Origin: Streptomyces antarcticus
GTDB lineage: Bacteria > Actinomycetota > Actinomycetes > Streptomycetales > Streptomycetaceae
Assembly (NCBI RefSeq): GCF_026627255.1
Contig: NZ_JAPNLM010000044.1
Location: 1 to 43,007 of the forward strand
DNA: 43,007 bases
Direction: 5' to 3'
Position 1 is the stretch's first letter, and the number at the start of each line of letters is the position of its first letter. A program made the position numbers and the translations under genes. Below are positions 33,102 through 40,766 of the stretch, piece after piece. Below the pieces are notes generated by a model. It saw only the letters and a list, made by a program, of their open reading frames with translations. It made no database searches and was not told the DNA's origin.

Positions 33102-34019
33102 TTACGAGTGGCCGAGGTCCGCGGCCGGGAGGTCCGTGACCGGGACCGAACCCGTGCCGGAGGCCGGCCGCAGCGGGAACTCGTCCGAGGCCACGGAGTC
33201 CAGCACGTGCGGCGCGGGCCGCAGCGGCTTCGGCATGACGGCGGCCTCCGAATGGCCCCCGCACCCGTACGACAGGGACACCAGACGGCCGTCCGCCGGA
33301 CCGAACTCGTTCGCGCAGACGCCGAAGGCCTGCCCGAGGGAGCCGCCGATCGCGACGAGGAACCCGCACGACACGCACGACGCGGGCGCCGCCTGCGCCA
33401 TCGCGGTCTTCGCGCCGAAGGACTCGTCCCAGCGGTCGGCCGCGCTGTGCAGCCCGTACCGCGAGAGCACCCGGGCACGCCGCATGCCGAGTTCCTCGGC
33501 GACGGAGGTGATGGACCCGCGCACCGGGACCACGGCGCGGTCGGTGACGTCCGCGTCCTCCGCCTCGACCAGTTCGGCCATCTCGGTGGAGACCACCGAG
33601 TTCGGCGGCGGGGCGTCCTCGCCCGACCAGCCGGGCTCCAGCCGCAGGTCCTCGGCGTCGGTGGGCAGCAGGTCGCCGGGGCCCATGTCGCCGGGGCGCA
33701 GCCGCTCGCTCCACGGCACCCATTCGGGGGCGAGCAGCGCGTCGTCCCCGGGAAGCAGCACCGTCTCGTCGAGGGTGATGTTCTTCGCGCGGGAGGCGCG
33801 GGTCACGGTGACGGCCCAGCGCCAGCCCCGGTAGCCCGGTTCCTTGCACTCGAAGAAGTGGGTGACGACCCGGTCACCCTCCGCCACCGCGGTCACATGC
33901 GCGCCCACCACGCCGGGGAAGGCGGCCTCCTCGGCCGCCGAACGGGCGAGTTCTACCGCCTCGACGCACAGGCGGTCGGGGGTACGCGGGGTACGGCTTC
34001 GCGTCGTCGCAGCACTCAC
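33102..34019 (-). CDS. DUF3027 protein
   Basis: This 305-residue protein fits actinobacterial DUF3027: it opens TRSRTPRTPDRLCVEAVELAR and includes VTHFFECKEPGYRGWRWAVTV and LLAPEWVPWSERLRPGDMGPG. The C-terminal part holds possible metal-binding cysteines and histidines: SCVSCGF, GVCANEFGPADGRLVSL and YGCGGHSEA. The family has no known role. GTG 34019 is used as start; a purine-rich TAGGAGAG lies 13 bases upstream, which is a little far. It is divergent from an MFS gene and converges with the propeller-like protein gene. Confidence 0.85.
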   Translation of the reverse strand: MSAATTRSRTPRTPDRLCVEAVELARSAAEEAAFPGVVGAHVTAVAEGDRVVTHFFECKEPGYRGWRWAVTVTRASRAKNITLDETVLLPGDDALLAPEWVPWSERLRPGDMGPGDLLPTDAEDLRLEPGWSGEDAPPPNSVVSTEMAELVEAEDADVTDRAVVPVRGSITSVAEELGMRRARVLSRYGLHSAADRWDESFGAKTAMAQAAPASCVSCGFLVAIGGSLGQAFGVCANEFGPADGRLVSLSYGCGGHSEAAVMPKPLRPAPHVLDSVASDEFPLRPASGTGSVPVTDLPAADLGHS

Positions 34020-34360
34020 TGGTCTCGTTCTCTCCTACGCCGTCTCACGAGTGCGCCGTCCGTACTGTCGTCCACAACGACCCGTCGGTCTCCGTACGTG
34101 GCGCGGGCGGAGCGGACCAGAGGGCCGCGTCGACGTCCGCACCCGATCGGCCTCGGGCGCACCTAACTGCGATCCATTCTGCGGGATCGCGAAGAGGCGC
34201 GCGGCCAAGAGCAACCGCCGGTGGCGCGCTACGCACGCTACCTCCTCTGACGCCTTGGGCCCACATGCAAGGTCCGATTCGCGGACAAGCCACCGCCCGG
34301 CGGCACCCCGCGACGCGCCGGGAGGCATCCGAGGGGGCCAAGTGGGGCAGTATGGGCCGG
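34020..34360. other. Divergent intergenic region
   Basis: These 341 bases separate the DUF3027 gene from the MFS gene. Open frames here are short, lack ribosome binding sites and show no family features. The part from about 34,150 to 34,260 is less GC-rich than its surroundings. A -10-like CAGTAT box (34348-34353) lies 7 bases before the MFS GTG. Confidence 0.5.
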
Positions 34361-35725
34361 GTGGCACCCGTACGGTCGTCCGATGACGGCTCGGGACCGG
34401 CCAAGAGGGCCGGCCGGGCTCTGGGGCGTGCCCTGCACCTGCCCTTCACTGGTACGGCGCGCGGCATCCGGCGGGCCACCCACGCGCACGGGGCGGGCGA
34501 GTCGGGCCTTGGCAAGCTGATCGAACTGCACGCGATCAACGGCGCCGGCGACGTGATGATCACGGTGGCGCTGGCCTCGACGGTGTTCTTCTCCGTGCCC
34601 ACGGACGAGGCCCGCGGCCGGGTCGCGCTGTACCTGGCGATCACGATGGCCCCCTTCACCCTGCTGGCCCCGGTGATCGGCCCGCTGCTGGACCGGCTGC
34701 CGCACGGGCGGCGGGCCGCGATGGCGGCCGCGATGTTCGCCCGGGCCCTGCTGGCCGTGATGATGTCGGGCGCGGTGGCCACGGGCGGGCTGGAGCTGTA
34801 TCCGGCGGCGCTGGGCGTCCTGGTGGCGTCCAAGGCGTACGGAGTGGTGCGCAGCGCCGTGGTGCCGCGCCTGCTGCCGCCGAACTTCTCCCTCGTCAAG
34901 GCGAACTCGCGGGTCACGCTGGCCGGTCTGCTGGCCACTGGCGCCGCCGCGCCGGTCGCGGCGGGGCTGCACTCGATCGGCCCGCCGTGGCCGCTGTACG
35001 GGGCCTGCGCCATCTTCATCGGGGGGACCTTCGCCGCGTTCACGCTGCCGCACAAGGTGGACGAGGCGAAGGGCGAGCGCCGGGCCCGGCTGTCCACGCA
35101 TGAGGCGCACTCCCCCAAGCCGGGGCTGCGCACGGTGGGTCCGTCGGTGCTGTGCGGGCTCCTCGCGAACGCGTCGATGCGCGGGCTGTCCGGGTTCCTG
35201 ATCTTCTTCCTGGCGTTCCTGCTGCGCGAGCACCCGCTCGCGGGGCAGAGCGCTGCGGTGTCGCTGGGGATCGTGGGCGTGTCGGCGGGCCTGGGCAACG
35301 CGTGCGGTACGGCGGTGGGCGCGTGGCTGCGGGCCCGCGCACCCGAGGCGATCATCGCGGCCGTGCTGTGCCTGACGCTCGCGGTGGCGGTGCTCGCGAC
35401 GGTCTTCTTCAGCGGGCTGTTCGTGGCGGTCCTCGGCGCCACGGCGGGCTTCTGCCAGGCGCTGGCGAAGCTCTCCCTGGACGCGATGATCCAGCGGGAC
35501 GTGCCCGAGGCCGTCCGCACGTCGGCGTTCGCCCGTTCGGAGACGCTGCTCCAGGTGGCGTGGGTGCTGGGCGGTGCGATCGGCATCGCGCTGCCGCTGA
35601 ACGGCGCGCTGGGCATGGCCGTCGCGGCGGTGGTGGTGGCGCTGGGCACGGCGATGGCCCTGCGCGGCCTGCGCACTGCGCCCCGGCACCAGCAGCACGG
35701 CTCCTCCCGCCCGAGGGTGGCGTGA
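34361..35725 (+). CDS. MFS transporter
   Basis: This 454-residue membrane protein has about eleven to twelve hydrophobic segments. It starts with a basic cytoplasmic region (SGPAKRAGRALGRALHLPF), then INGAGDVMITVALASTVFFS, LAPVIGPLLDRLPHGRRAAM (motif A-like loop) and the distinctive SKAYGVVRSAVVPRLLPP. The substrate is unknown. I prefer GTG 34361, 7 bases after a CAGTAT box with no ribosome binding site, which is a leaderless layout seen repeatedly here. ATG 34352 and ATG 34265 are in-frame alternatives. It is followed by the DUF2771 and menaquinone genes but separated by 122 bases. Confidence 0.82.
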   Translation: MAPVRSSDDGSGPAKRAGRALGRALHLPFTGTARGIRRATHAHGAGESGLGKLIELHAINGAGDVMITVALASTVFFSVPTDEARGRVALYLAITMAPFTLLAPVIGPLLDRLPHGRRAAMAAAMFARALLAVMMSGAVATGGLELYPAALGVLVASKAYGVVRSAVVPRLLPPNFSLVKANSRVTLAGLLATGAAAPVAAGLHSIGPPWPLYGACAIFIGGTFAAFTLPHKVDEAKGERRARLSTHEAHSPKPGLRTVGPSVLCGLLANASMRGLSGFLIFFLAFLLREHPLAGQSAAVSLGIVGVSAGLGNACGTAVGAWLRARAPEAIIAAVLCLTLAVAVLATVFFSGLFVAVLGATAGFCQALAKLSLDAMIQRDVPEAVRTSAFARSETLLQVAWVLGGAIGIALPLNGALGMAVAAVVVALGTAMALRGLRTAPRHQQHGSSRPRVA

Positions 35726-35847
35726 CGGCGTAACGCCGCCCGGCGGGGGCCGCGCCGCGCCGGCGGAGCGGGACCCGCGCCGCGCCGTGGACCACCGTCG
35801 GGACCCCGTGCGGCGGCTCGGCCCACCGGCCCGATAGCCTTCGGCTC

Positions 35848-36333
35848 ATGACCGCACCGCTTTTCTCGGGTAGGGCCCGCCGCAGCGTCGCGGCCCTCGG
35901 AGCCGTTTCCGCCGGCCTCCTCCTCCTCTCCGCCTGCGACAAGCCGACACCGCTGGCGACCGTGACGGTCGGCACCACCACGGTGTCCGCCGAAGCCGCC
36001 TGCCACGACGGCAAGGAGCTCTCCATGGAGAAGGTCCAGGAGTGCCTCACCAACCTGAAGGACGCCAAGGCCGTCTCGTACGCCCGCGGCGACACCCTGC
36101 GCCTGGGCGTCGAGCCCGATGTCGTCGAGGACGGCAAGCAGTGGCAGGCGGTCCTGGACGGGCAGCCGATCACCGAGCCCTCCTCGAACACCTACCGCAG
36201 CTTCCCGGGCGCCGACGTCTTCGCCACCGGCGGCCAGGGCGAGGCCCCGACGTCGAAGAAGCTGGCCTTCGTCCAGGTCGGCAGGGACGGCAAGCCGCTG
36301 TCCGTCTGGTCGTTCAACCTGAAGCTGAAGTAG
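35848..36333 (+). CDS. DUF2771 lipoprotein
   Basis: This 161-residue protein has a lipoprotein signal peptide: RRSVAALGAVSAGLLLLSAC, with the lipobox LSAC giving a lipid-anchored Cys. The mature part (DKPTPLATVTVGTTTVSAEA, CHDGKELSMEK, TYRSFPGADVF and SVWSFNLKLK) agrees with DUF2771, an actinobacterial family of unknown function. It ends 13 bases before the futalosine hydrolase gene and so probably shares its transcript. ATG 35848 follows TAGCCT by 7 bases with no ribosome binding site, so a leaderless mRNA is likely. Confidence 0.88.
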   Translation: MTAPLFSGRARRSVAALGAVSAGLLLLSACDKPTPLATVTVGTTTVSAEAACHDGKELSMEKVQECLTNLKDAKAVSYARGDTLRLGVEPDVVEDGKQWQAVLDGQPITEPSSNTYRSFPGADVFATGGQGEAPTSKKLAFVQVGRDGKPLSVWSFNLKLK

Positions 36334-36346
36334 CCGGGCGGCCACG

Positions 36347-37072
36347 GTGCGCGCGCTCGTCGTGACCGCGGTGGCGGCGGAGGCCGACTCCGTCGTGGCC
36401 GGGCTGACCCCTCATCCGGACGCCCCCGGCCCCGAGCCCCGCACCCTTCCCGGCGGTTACCCCCTCACCCGCCGGGACCTCCCGGGCATCGCCCTCGACG
36501 TGCTCGTCGGGGGCGTCGGACCGGGCGCGGCGGCCGCCGCCACCGCCACCGCCCTGACCCTCACCGGCTACGGCCTCGTCATCTCCGCCGGCATCGGCGG
36601 CGGGTTCGCGCCCGCCGCCCCGCCCGGCTCCCTCGTGGTCGCGGACGCGATCGTCGCCGCCGACCTGGGGGCCGAGACCCCCGAGGGGTTCGTGGACGTG
36701 GCCGCCCTCGGCTTCGGGCGCGCCGTCCACCTGCCGCCCGCCGAGCTCGCCGCCCTGGCCGCCGAGGCCACCGGGGCGCTGCTCGCGCCCGTCCTGACCG
36801 TCTCCACCGTCACCGGCAGCGCCGCCCGCGCCGCCGAACTCGCCGTACGGCACCCGCAGGCCGGGGCCGAGGCCATGGAGGGCTTCGGGGTGGCGGAGGC
36901 CGCCGCCGCGCACGGGCTGCCCGTCCTGGAGATCCGCGCCGTGTCCAACGCGGTGGGCCCGCGCGACCGCGACGCCTGGCGGATCGGGGAGGCCCTCGCC
37001 GCCCTCGCGGACGGCTTCCGCGCGCTGGGACCCGTACTCGTCCATTGGGGAGAACGCCATGAGCACCGGTGA
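36347..37072 (+). CDS. mqnB: Futalosine hydrolase
   Basis: This 241-residue enzyme of the nucleoside phosphorylase fold cleaves futalosine to dehypoxanthine futalosine and hypoxanthine in the alternative (futalosine) menaquinone pathway used by Streptomyces. Seen are RALVVTAVAAEADSVV, VGGVGPGAAAAATATAL, VISAGIGGGFAP, GSLVVADAIVAADLGAETPEG and EAMEGFGVAEAAAAHGLPVLEIRAVSN, the last being the ribose/base-binding part (shown in pieces of the conserved stretch). GTG 36347 starts 13 bases after the DUF2771 gene. Its end overlaps mqnD by 14 bases, which confirms a shared pathway and coupled translation. Confidence 0.93.
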   Translation: MRALVVTAVAAEADSVVAGLTPHPDAPGPEPRTLPGGYPLTRRDLPGIALDVLVGGVGPGAAAAATATALTLTGYGLVISAGIGGGFAPAAPPGSLVVADAIVAADLGAETPEGFVDVAALGFGRAVHLPPAELAALAAEATGALLAPVLTVSTVTGSAARAAELAVRHPQAGAEAMEGFGVAEAAAAHGLPVLEIRAVSNAVGPRDRDAWRIGEALAALADGFRALGPVLVHWGERHEHR

Positions 37073-37913
37073 CGGCCCGCTGCGGATCGCGTATTCGCCG
37101 TGCCCGAACGACACCTTCGTCTTCGACGCGTGGGCGCACGGCCGGGTGCCGGGCGCGCCCGGCCTCGACGTCACCTTCGCCGACATCGACGTCACCAACG
37201 GCATGGCCGAGCGCGGCGAGCTGGACGTGCTGAAAGTGTCGTACGCGGTCCTGCCGTGGGTGCTGGAGGAGTACGCGCTGCTGCCCTGCGGCGGGGCGCT
37301 GGGGCGCGGCTGCGGCCCGCTGGTCCTCACCCGCGAGCCGGGCACGGACCTGGCCGGCAAGACGGTGGCCGTGCCGAGCGAACGTTCCACCGCCTACCTG
37401 CTGTTCCGGCTGTGGGCGGCCGACGTGCTGCCGGACGGGGTCGGCGAGGTGGTGGTGCTGCCGTTCCACGAGATCATGCCGGCGGTGCGCGACGGCCGGG
37501 TGGACGCCGGACTGGTCATCCACGAGGCCCGGTTCACCTACCGGGACTACGGGCTGCACCGCCTGGCCGACATGGGCGAGCACTGGGAGTCGACGACCGG
37601 CCTGCCGATCCCGCTCGGCGCGATCATCGCCAAGCGGTCGCTGGGCGCGGAGCGGCTGCGCGCACTCGCCGAGTCGGCCCGTACGTCGGTCCGGATGGCC
37701 TGGGACGACCCGGAGGCCTCCCGCCCGTACGTCCGCGCGCACGCCCAGGAGCTGGACCCGGCCGTCGCCGACCAGCACATCGGGCTGTACGTCAACGAGT
37801 TCACCGCCGACCTCGGCGACGCCGGCTACGCGGCGGTGCGCGGACTGCTGACCCGGGCGGCCGCCGAGGGTCTGGTACCGGCCATCCCGTCCGGCGCGCT
37901 GGACTTCCCCTAG
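37059..37913 (+). CDS. mqnD: 1,4-dihydroxy-6-naphthoate synthase
   Basis: This 284-residue enzyme converts cyclic dehypoxanthine futalosine to 1,4-dihydroxy-6-naphthoate in menaquinone biosynthesis. It has the periplasmic-binding-protein-like fold with the family opening RIAYSPCPNDTFVFDAWAHG, then DVTNGMAERGELDVLKVSY, LVLTREPGTDLAGKTVAVPS and FHEIMPAVRDGRVDAGLVIHE, where His and Asp lie near the active site. ATG 37059 lies within the end of mqnB (14-base overlap) and follows a GGGGAGAA ribosome binding site. A bidirectional terminator follows. The other pathway genes (mqnA, mqnC, mqnE) are not in this window. Confidence 0.94.
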   Translation: MSTGDGPLRIAYSPCPNDTFVFDAWAHGRVPGAPGLDVTFADIDVTNGMAERGELDVLKVSYAVLPWVLEEYALLPCGGALGRGCGPLVLTREPGTDLAGKTVAVPSERSTAYLLFRLWAADVLPDGVGEVVVLPFHEIMPAVRDGRVDAGLVIHEARFTYRDYGLHRLADMGEHWESTTGLPIPLGAIIAKRSLGAERLRALAESARTSVRMAWDDPEASRPYVRAHAQELDPAVADQHIGLYVNEFTADLGDAGYAAVRGLLTRAAAEGLVPAIPSGALDFP

Positions 37914-37940
37914 CCGTCGCGGCCGTCCGCACCGCCCGGA

Positions 37941-37987
37941 CACGACGGTGCCCCGCCGCTCTCACGAGAGACGGGGCACGGGTCGTG
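37941..37987. terminator. Bidirectional terminator hairpin
   Basis: A long imperfect hairpin between converging mqnD and the cold-shock gene: CACGAC pairs with GTCGTG, GTGCCCCG with CGGGGCAC, and the inner CTCTC with GAGAG around a 2-base loop. Confidence 0.8.
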
Positions 37988-37994
37988 CGGGCGC

Positions 37995-38378
37995 TCAGAC
38001 GTCGAGCTGGTCGGCCACCGCGCGCAGCAGTCCGGCGATCTTCGTGCCGTGGACCCTGTCGGGGTAGCGGCCCCGCTCCAGGATCGGAGTGATGTTCTCC
38101 AGGAGGGTCGTGAGGTCCTGCACGATGGAGGCCAGCTCGTCGGGCCCCCGCCGCTGGGCCGCCGCGACGGACGGCGCCGGGTCCAGCACCGTCACCGAAA
38201 GCGCCTGGTCACCGCGCTGGCCGGCGACGACTCCGAACTCGACGCGCTGGCCGGGCTTGAGCGCGTCGACCCCGGCAGGGAGTACCGACGAGTGGACGAA
38301 GACGTCGCCGCCGTCGTCGCGGGAGAGAAAGCCGAAGCCCTTCTCACTGTTGAACCACTTGACCTTGCCGGTAGGCAC
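37995..38378 (-). CDS. Cold-shock-domain protein with C-terminal extension
   Basis: This 127-residue protein has a cold-shock domain in residues 1-65: PTGKVKWFNSEKGFGFLSRD with the RNP1 motif KGFGFL, and DVFVHSSV as RNP2. These aromatic residues bind single-stranded RNA or DNA. The 60-residue extension (GPDELASIVQDLTTLLENITPILERG and LLRAVADQLDV, in two helices) is absent from CspA-type proteins and may give dimerisation or a separate partner. It acts in the cytoplasm. GTG 38378 follows AGAGGA. The gene converges with mqnD. Confidence 0.92.
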   Translation of the reverse strand: MPTGKVKWFNSEKGFGFLSRDDGGDVFVHSSVLPAGVDALKPGQRVEFGVVAGQRGDQALSVTVLDPAPSVAAAQRRGPDELASIVQDLTTLLENITPILERGRYPDRVHGTKIAGLLRAVADQLDV

Positions 38379-38543
38379 GTCCGTCCTCTGTCCTTGTGCT
38401 CGTCGGGGTCCGGATGCCGCGCGACGGCTCCGGACAACAGCGCGGCGGGCCATGGATGACCCGCCACCTCAAGGCTAATGGCCGGGGTCAGGGTGACAAG
38501 TCGATACCCGGACCTTCGGCGTCGGCTGCTTCGGCCAGGGAAC

Positions 38544-38549
38544 TACCCT
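38544..38549 (+). promoter_or_regulatory. Leaderless -10 box
   Basis: TACCCT ends 6 bases before the GTG at 38556 of the small membrane-protein gene. No ribosome binding site is present, so translation probably starts at the mRNA end. Confidence 0.55.
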
Positions 38550-38555
38550 GGTGAG

Positions 38556-38807
38556 GTGACTGTTACTCCTCATTCCGACGAAGCGCGGCCCGGCGACGGA
38601 CTCGTCAAGGCCGGCGGCATCGTGTTCATCGCCGGTGCCGTGGCCACTGTGGCCACGATGGCCCCGCTGTTCCTGGACGTCGACCCGTTCCCCTCGTACG
38701 CGTGGGCCGTGTGCATGCTGATGGGCGTCGGCTTCGCGATCTCCGCGGCGGGCGTGCTCCGCTCGGCGGCGGCGCAGCGCCGGGCGGCGCGGGCCTCGCA
38801 GGCCTGA
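38556..38807 (+). CDS. Small two-helix membrane protein
   Basis: This 83-residue protein has a polar start (TVTPHSDEARPGDGLVKAGG) and two hydrophobic segments (IVFIAGAVATVATMAPLFL and YAWAVCMLMGVGFAISAAGVL), then a basic Arg/Ala tail. I do not recognise the family. It is conserved-looking in codon bias and has a leaderless promoter (TACCCT 6 bases before GTG 38556), which decides the start. It is divergent from the cold-shock gene and converges with the HAD gene. Confidence 0.72.
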   Translation: MTVTPHSDEARPGDGLVKAGGIVFIAGAVATVATMAPLFLDVDPFPSYAWAVCMLMGVGFAISAAGVLRSAAAQRRAARASQA

Positions 38808-38843
38808 CCCCCGGGGCGCAGCCGCCGGGCCCGGGGCGAACCG

Positions 38844-38865
38844 CCGCCCGGCTCAAGCCGGGCGG
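38844..38865. terminator. Bidirectional terminator hairpin
   Basis: CCGCCCGGCT (38844-38853) and AGCCGGGCGG (38856-38865) are perfect 10-base arms with only 2 bases between. The hairpin overlaps the stop codon of the HAD gene and lies 37 bases after the small membrane-protein gene. Confidence 0.7.
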
Positions 38866-39470
38866 CCGGCCACGTATGCCGCGAGCCACTGCGGGAGCGC
38901 CGTGAGGTCCGGCAGGACCACGTCCGCGCCCGCCTCCCGCAGTTCGGTCTCCGGGCACGGTCCGGTCGGCACCGCCACCGACAGCGCTCCGGCGGTGCGG
39001 GCGCCGCGGATGTCGCCGACGTGGTCGCCGACGTACACCTGCGCCCCGTACTCGCGCAGCGCGCCGGCCTTGGCCTCGGCCCAGAGCGAGCCGATGACCG
39101 CGTCCGGCGCGATGCCCAGGTGCTCCAGGTGCAGCAGGGCGTTGGGTTCGTGCTTGGCGGTGACGACGATCGCCCGCCCGCCGAGCGCCCGGACGGCGTC
39201 GACCGCCTCGCGGGCACCCGGCATCGCCGGGGTCGGCCCGATGGCGTGTGTGGGATACATCTCCCGGTAGCGGTCGGCCACGGCCGGGATCTCGGCCGCC
39301 GGGAACCAGTGCGCGAGCTCCTCCTCCAGCGGCGGCCCGAGCCGGGTGACGGCCGCGTCGGCGTCGATGAACGTACCCGTGTCGGCCGACAGGGCCCGGT
39401 AGGCCGCCTTGATGCCGGGGCGCGAATCGATCAGGGTCATGTCGAGGTCGAAGCCGACGGTGAGGTTCAT
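38853..39470 (-). CDS. HAD-family phosphatase (phosphoglycolate phosphatase-like)
   Basis: This 205-residue protein has all HAD motifs: the nucleophile Asp8 and acid/base Asp10 in VGFDLDMTLIDSRPG, the motif II region AIVVTAKHEP with Lys of motif III nearby, and motif IV GDHVGDIRGART. A four-helix cap domain follows motif I, as in phosphoglycolate phosphatase-like enzymes. The likely role is hydrolysis of a small phosphorylated metabolite. I chose ATG 39470, 7 bases after a CACAAT box; ATG 39479 adds three residues and cannot be excluded. Neighbour on the same strand is an unrelated membrane protein gene 103 bases upstream. Confidence 0.85.
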   Translation of the reverse strand: MNLTVGFDLDMTLIDSRPGIKAAYRALSADTGTFIDADAAVTRLGPPLEEELAHWFPAAEIPAVADRYREMYPTHAIGPTPAMPGAREAVDAVRALGGRAIVVTAKHEPNALLHLEHLGIAPDAVIGSLWAEAKAGALREYGAQVYVGDHVGDIRGARTAGALSVAVPTGPCPETELREAGADVVLPDLTALPQWLAAYVAGRPA

Positions 39471-39573
39471 ACCGGCCATTGTGCCGAGCCCCGCGGACGC
39501 CGGACCCCGAGGGGCGTACCCGGGCCGCACCGCCCGGACCCGTCCTGTCGGCGCCGGGCCGCCCGGCCCGGCG

Positions 39574-40623
39574 TCAGCGCCTGCGCGCCCGCCACACCAG
39601 GTACAGCGCGGAGGCCACGCCCGCCGCCCGGAGCAGCCACGGCCCCATCCCGTGCAGGACCTCGCTCAGCTGGTCCTCGGCCAGGGTCTCGCCCCACTTG
39701 CCGTTCATCCGGCCCCACAGCCACACCGCCGCGCCCGCCAGCACCGCACCGGGCGGCCCGAAGACGGCCCACTTGTGCTCCCCGGGCCGCAGCGCGCGCG
39801 AGGCGTACGGCAGCAGCCAGCCGACGACCAGCAGCAGCCAGTAGCCGCTGACGACCCCGGCGACGAGGACGGCCGCGGCCAGCAGCAGGAAGGCGTTCGG
39901 CTTGGGGCGGGCCGGGGCGGCGGCCTCGGCCACCACCGGTGCGGCCTCCTTCGCCGCCCGCTTCGCGCGCCGCCGCTCGCGCAGGAGCCGTACGACGGCC
40001 CGGGCGCGCGCCTCCGGCGGGCCGGACGGTTTCCCCGGCCGGTCGGCGGTCCCTGTCCCGGTCCCGGTCCCGGCCTTGTCCCCGTCCCCGTCCTCGTCCT
40101 CCGGTCCCTCCTTGAACAGGTCCGGGATCTCGATGCCGCCCGCGAAGCCGTCCACCTGCGGGCCCGCCCCGTAGGCACCGGGCGCGACGCGCCACCAGTC
40201 GGGCTCCACCCCGTCGGAGGGCCCGAGTTCGTCGAGCCCGGCCAGGTGCGGCGGCACGTTCTCCGGCTCCGCCTCCGGGCGCGGCGGCGGCACCGCCTTG
40301 CGGCGCGGCCTGCCCGGGCCCCGCTGGGTGGGCACCGCCGGGCCGGGGCCGAAGGCGGCCGGGGCGGCGGCCCGGCCGGCGGGCGCGGTGCCGGACAGGG
40401 TGCCGAGGGTGTCGAGGACCTCCTCCGGCGTGCCGATCCGCTCCAGGATGCGGCGTACGGCGGCCGGGGTCTCCGGGTCGTACTTGGCGCGCCGACGGTC
40501 GATCTCGTCCCGCAGCCCCGCCACGAGCCGCATGCGGTCGCCGGAGTCCAGGTGTCTGCGCTGCGCCAAGTCCCCGACCCGGCTCAGATATTCGTAGACC
40601 AGATGGTCGCTTTCGATCCCCAT
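39574..40623 (-). CDS. HAAS-like membrane protein
   Basis: This 349-residue protein begins with a helical domain (SDHLVYEYLSRVGDLAQRRH and RLVAGLRDEIDRRR, RRILERIGTPEEVLDTLG) resembling the HAAS/DUF1700 signalling prefix domain often fused to permeases or associated with PadR regulators. A long Pro/Gly/Asp-rich disordered part (about 75-215) includes the GTGTGTGT repeat from a GGTCCC tandem. The C-terminus carries about four transmembrane helices (NAFLLLAAAVLVAGVVSGYW, LLLVVGWLLPYA, AVFGPPGAVLAGAAVWLWG, LLRAAGVASALYLVWRARR). ATG 40623 has GGAGGAG upstream. It is divergent from the helicase-domain gene. Function unknown. Confidence 0.78.
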   Translation of the reverse strand: MGIESDHLVYEYLSRVGDLAQRRHLDSGDRMRLVAGLRDEIDRRRAKYDPETPAAVRRILERIGTPEEVLDTLGTLSGTAPAGRAAAPAAFGPGPAVPTQRGPGRPRRKAVPPPRPEAEPENVPPHLAGLDELGPSDGVEPDWWRVAPGAYGAGPQVDGFAGGIEIPDLFKEGPEDEDGDGDKAGTGTGTGTADRPGKPSGPPEARARAVVRLLRERRRAKRAAKEAAPVVAEAAAPARPKPNAFLLLAAAVLVAGVVSGYWLLLVVGWLLPYASRALRPGEHKWAVFGPPGAVLAGAAVWLWGRMNGKWGETLAEDQLSEVLHGMGPWLLRAAGVASALYLVWRARRR

Positions 40624-40696
40624 GCCCCGGCTCCTCCCGTACCGCCTGTGCCGAAGGTAGCGCGTGCGCCCGTGGAGCTGTCGCGGGCACAGCGGA

Positions 40697-40702
40697 TACC
40701 GT
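40697..40702 (+). promoter_or_regulatory. -10 box of the helicase-domain gene
   Basis: TACCGT lies 7 bases before ATG 40710, so transcription should begin at about 40,709. The mRNA then has both an in-frame leaderless ATG (40710) and a later GTG (40767) behind AGGAGG. Confidence 0.5.
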
Positions 40703-40714
40703 TGGCCGGATGGG

Positions 40715-40750
40715 GACCGGCCGACTGACCGGCCGACTGACCGGCCGACG
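40715..40750. repeat. 12-bp tandem repeat, three copies, in a 5' leader
   Basis: GACCGGCCGACT is repeated at 40715, 40727 and 40739 (last base changed). It lies between the predicted transcription start and the AGGAGG of the helicase-domain gene. If the upstream ATG is used it is read as TGRL repeats. Confidence 0.85.
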
Positions 40751-40766
40751 CGACCAGGAGGCGACT

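Noticed and set aside
34035..34367. 110-codon minus-strand frame in the gap between DUF3027 and the MFS gene
   Set aside because: It has no ribosome binding site and no hydrophobic or family pattern, and it covers the likely divergent promoters.
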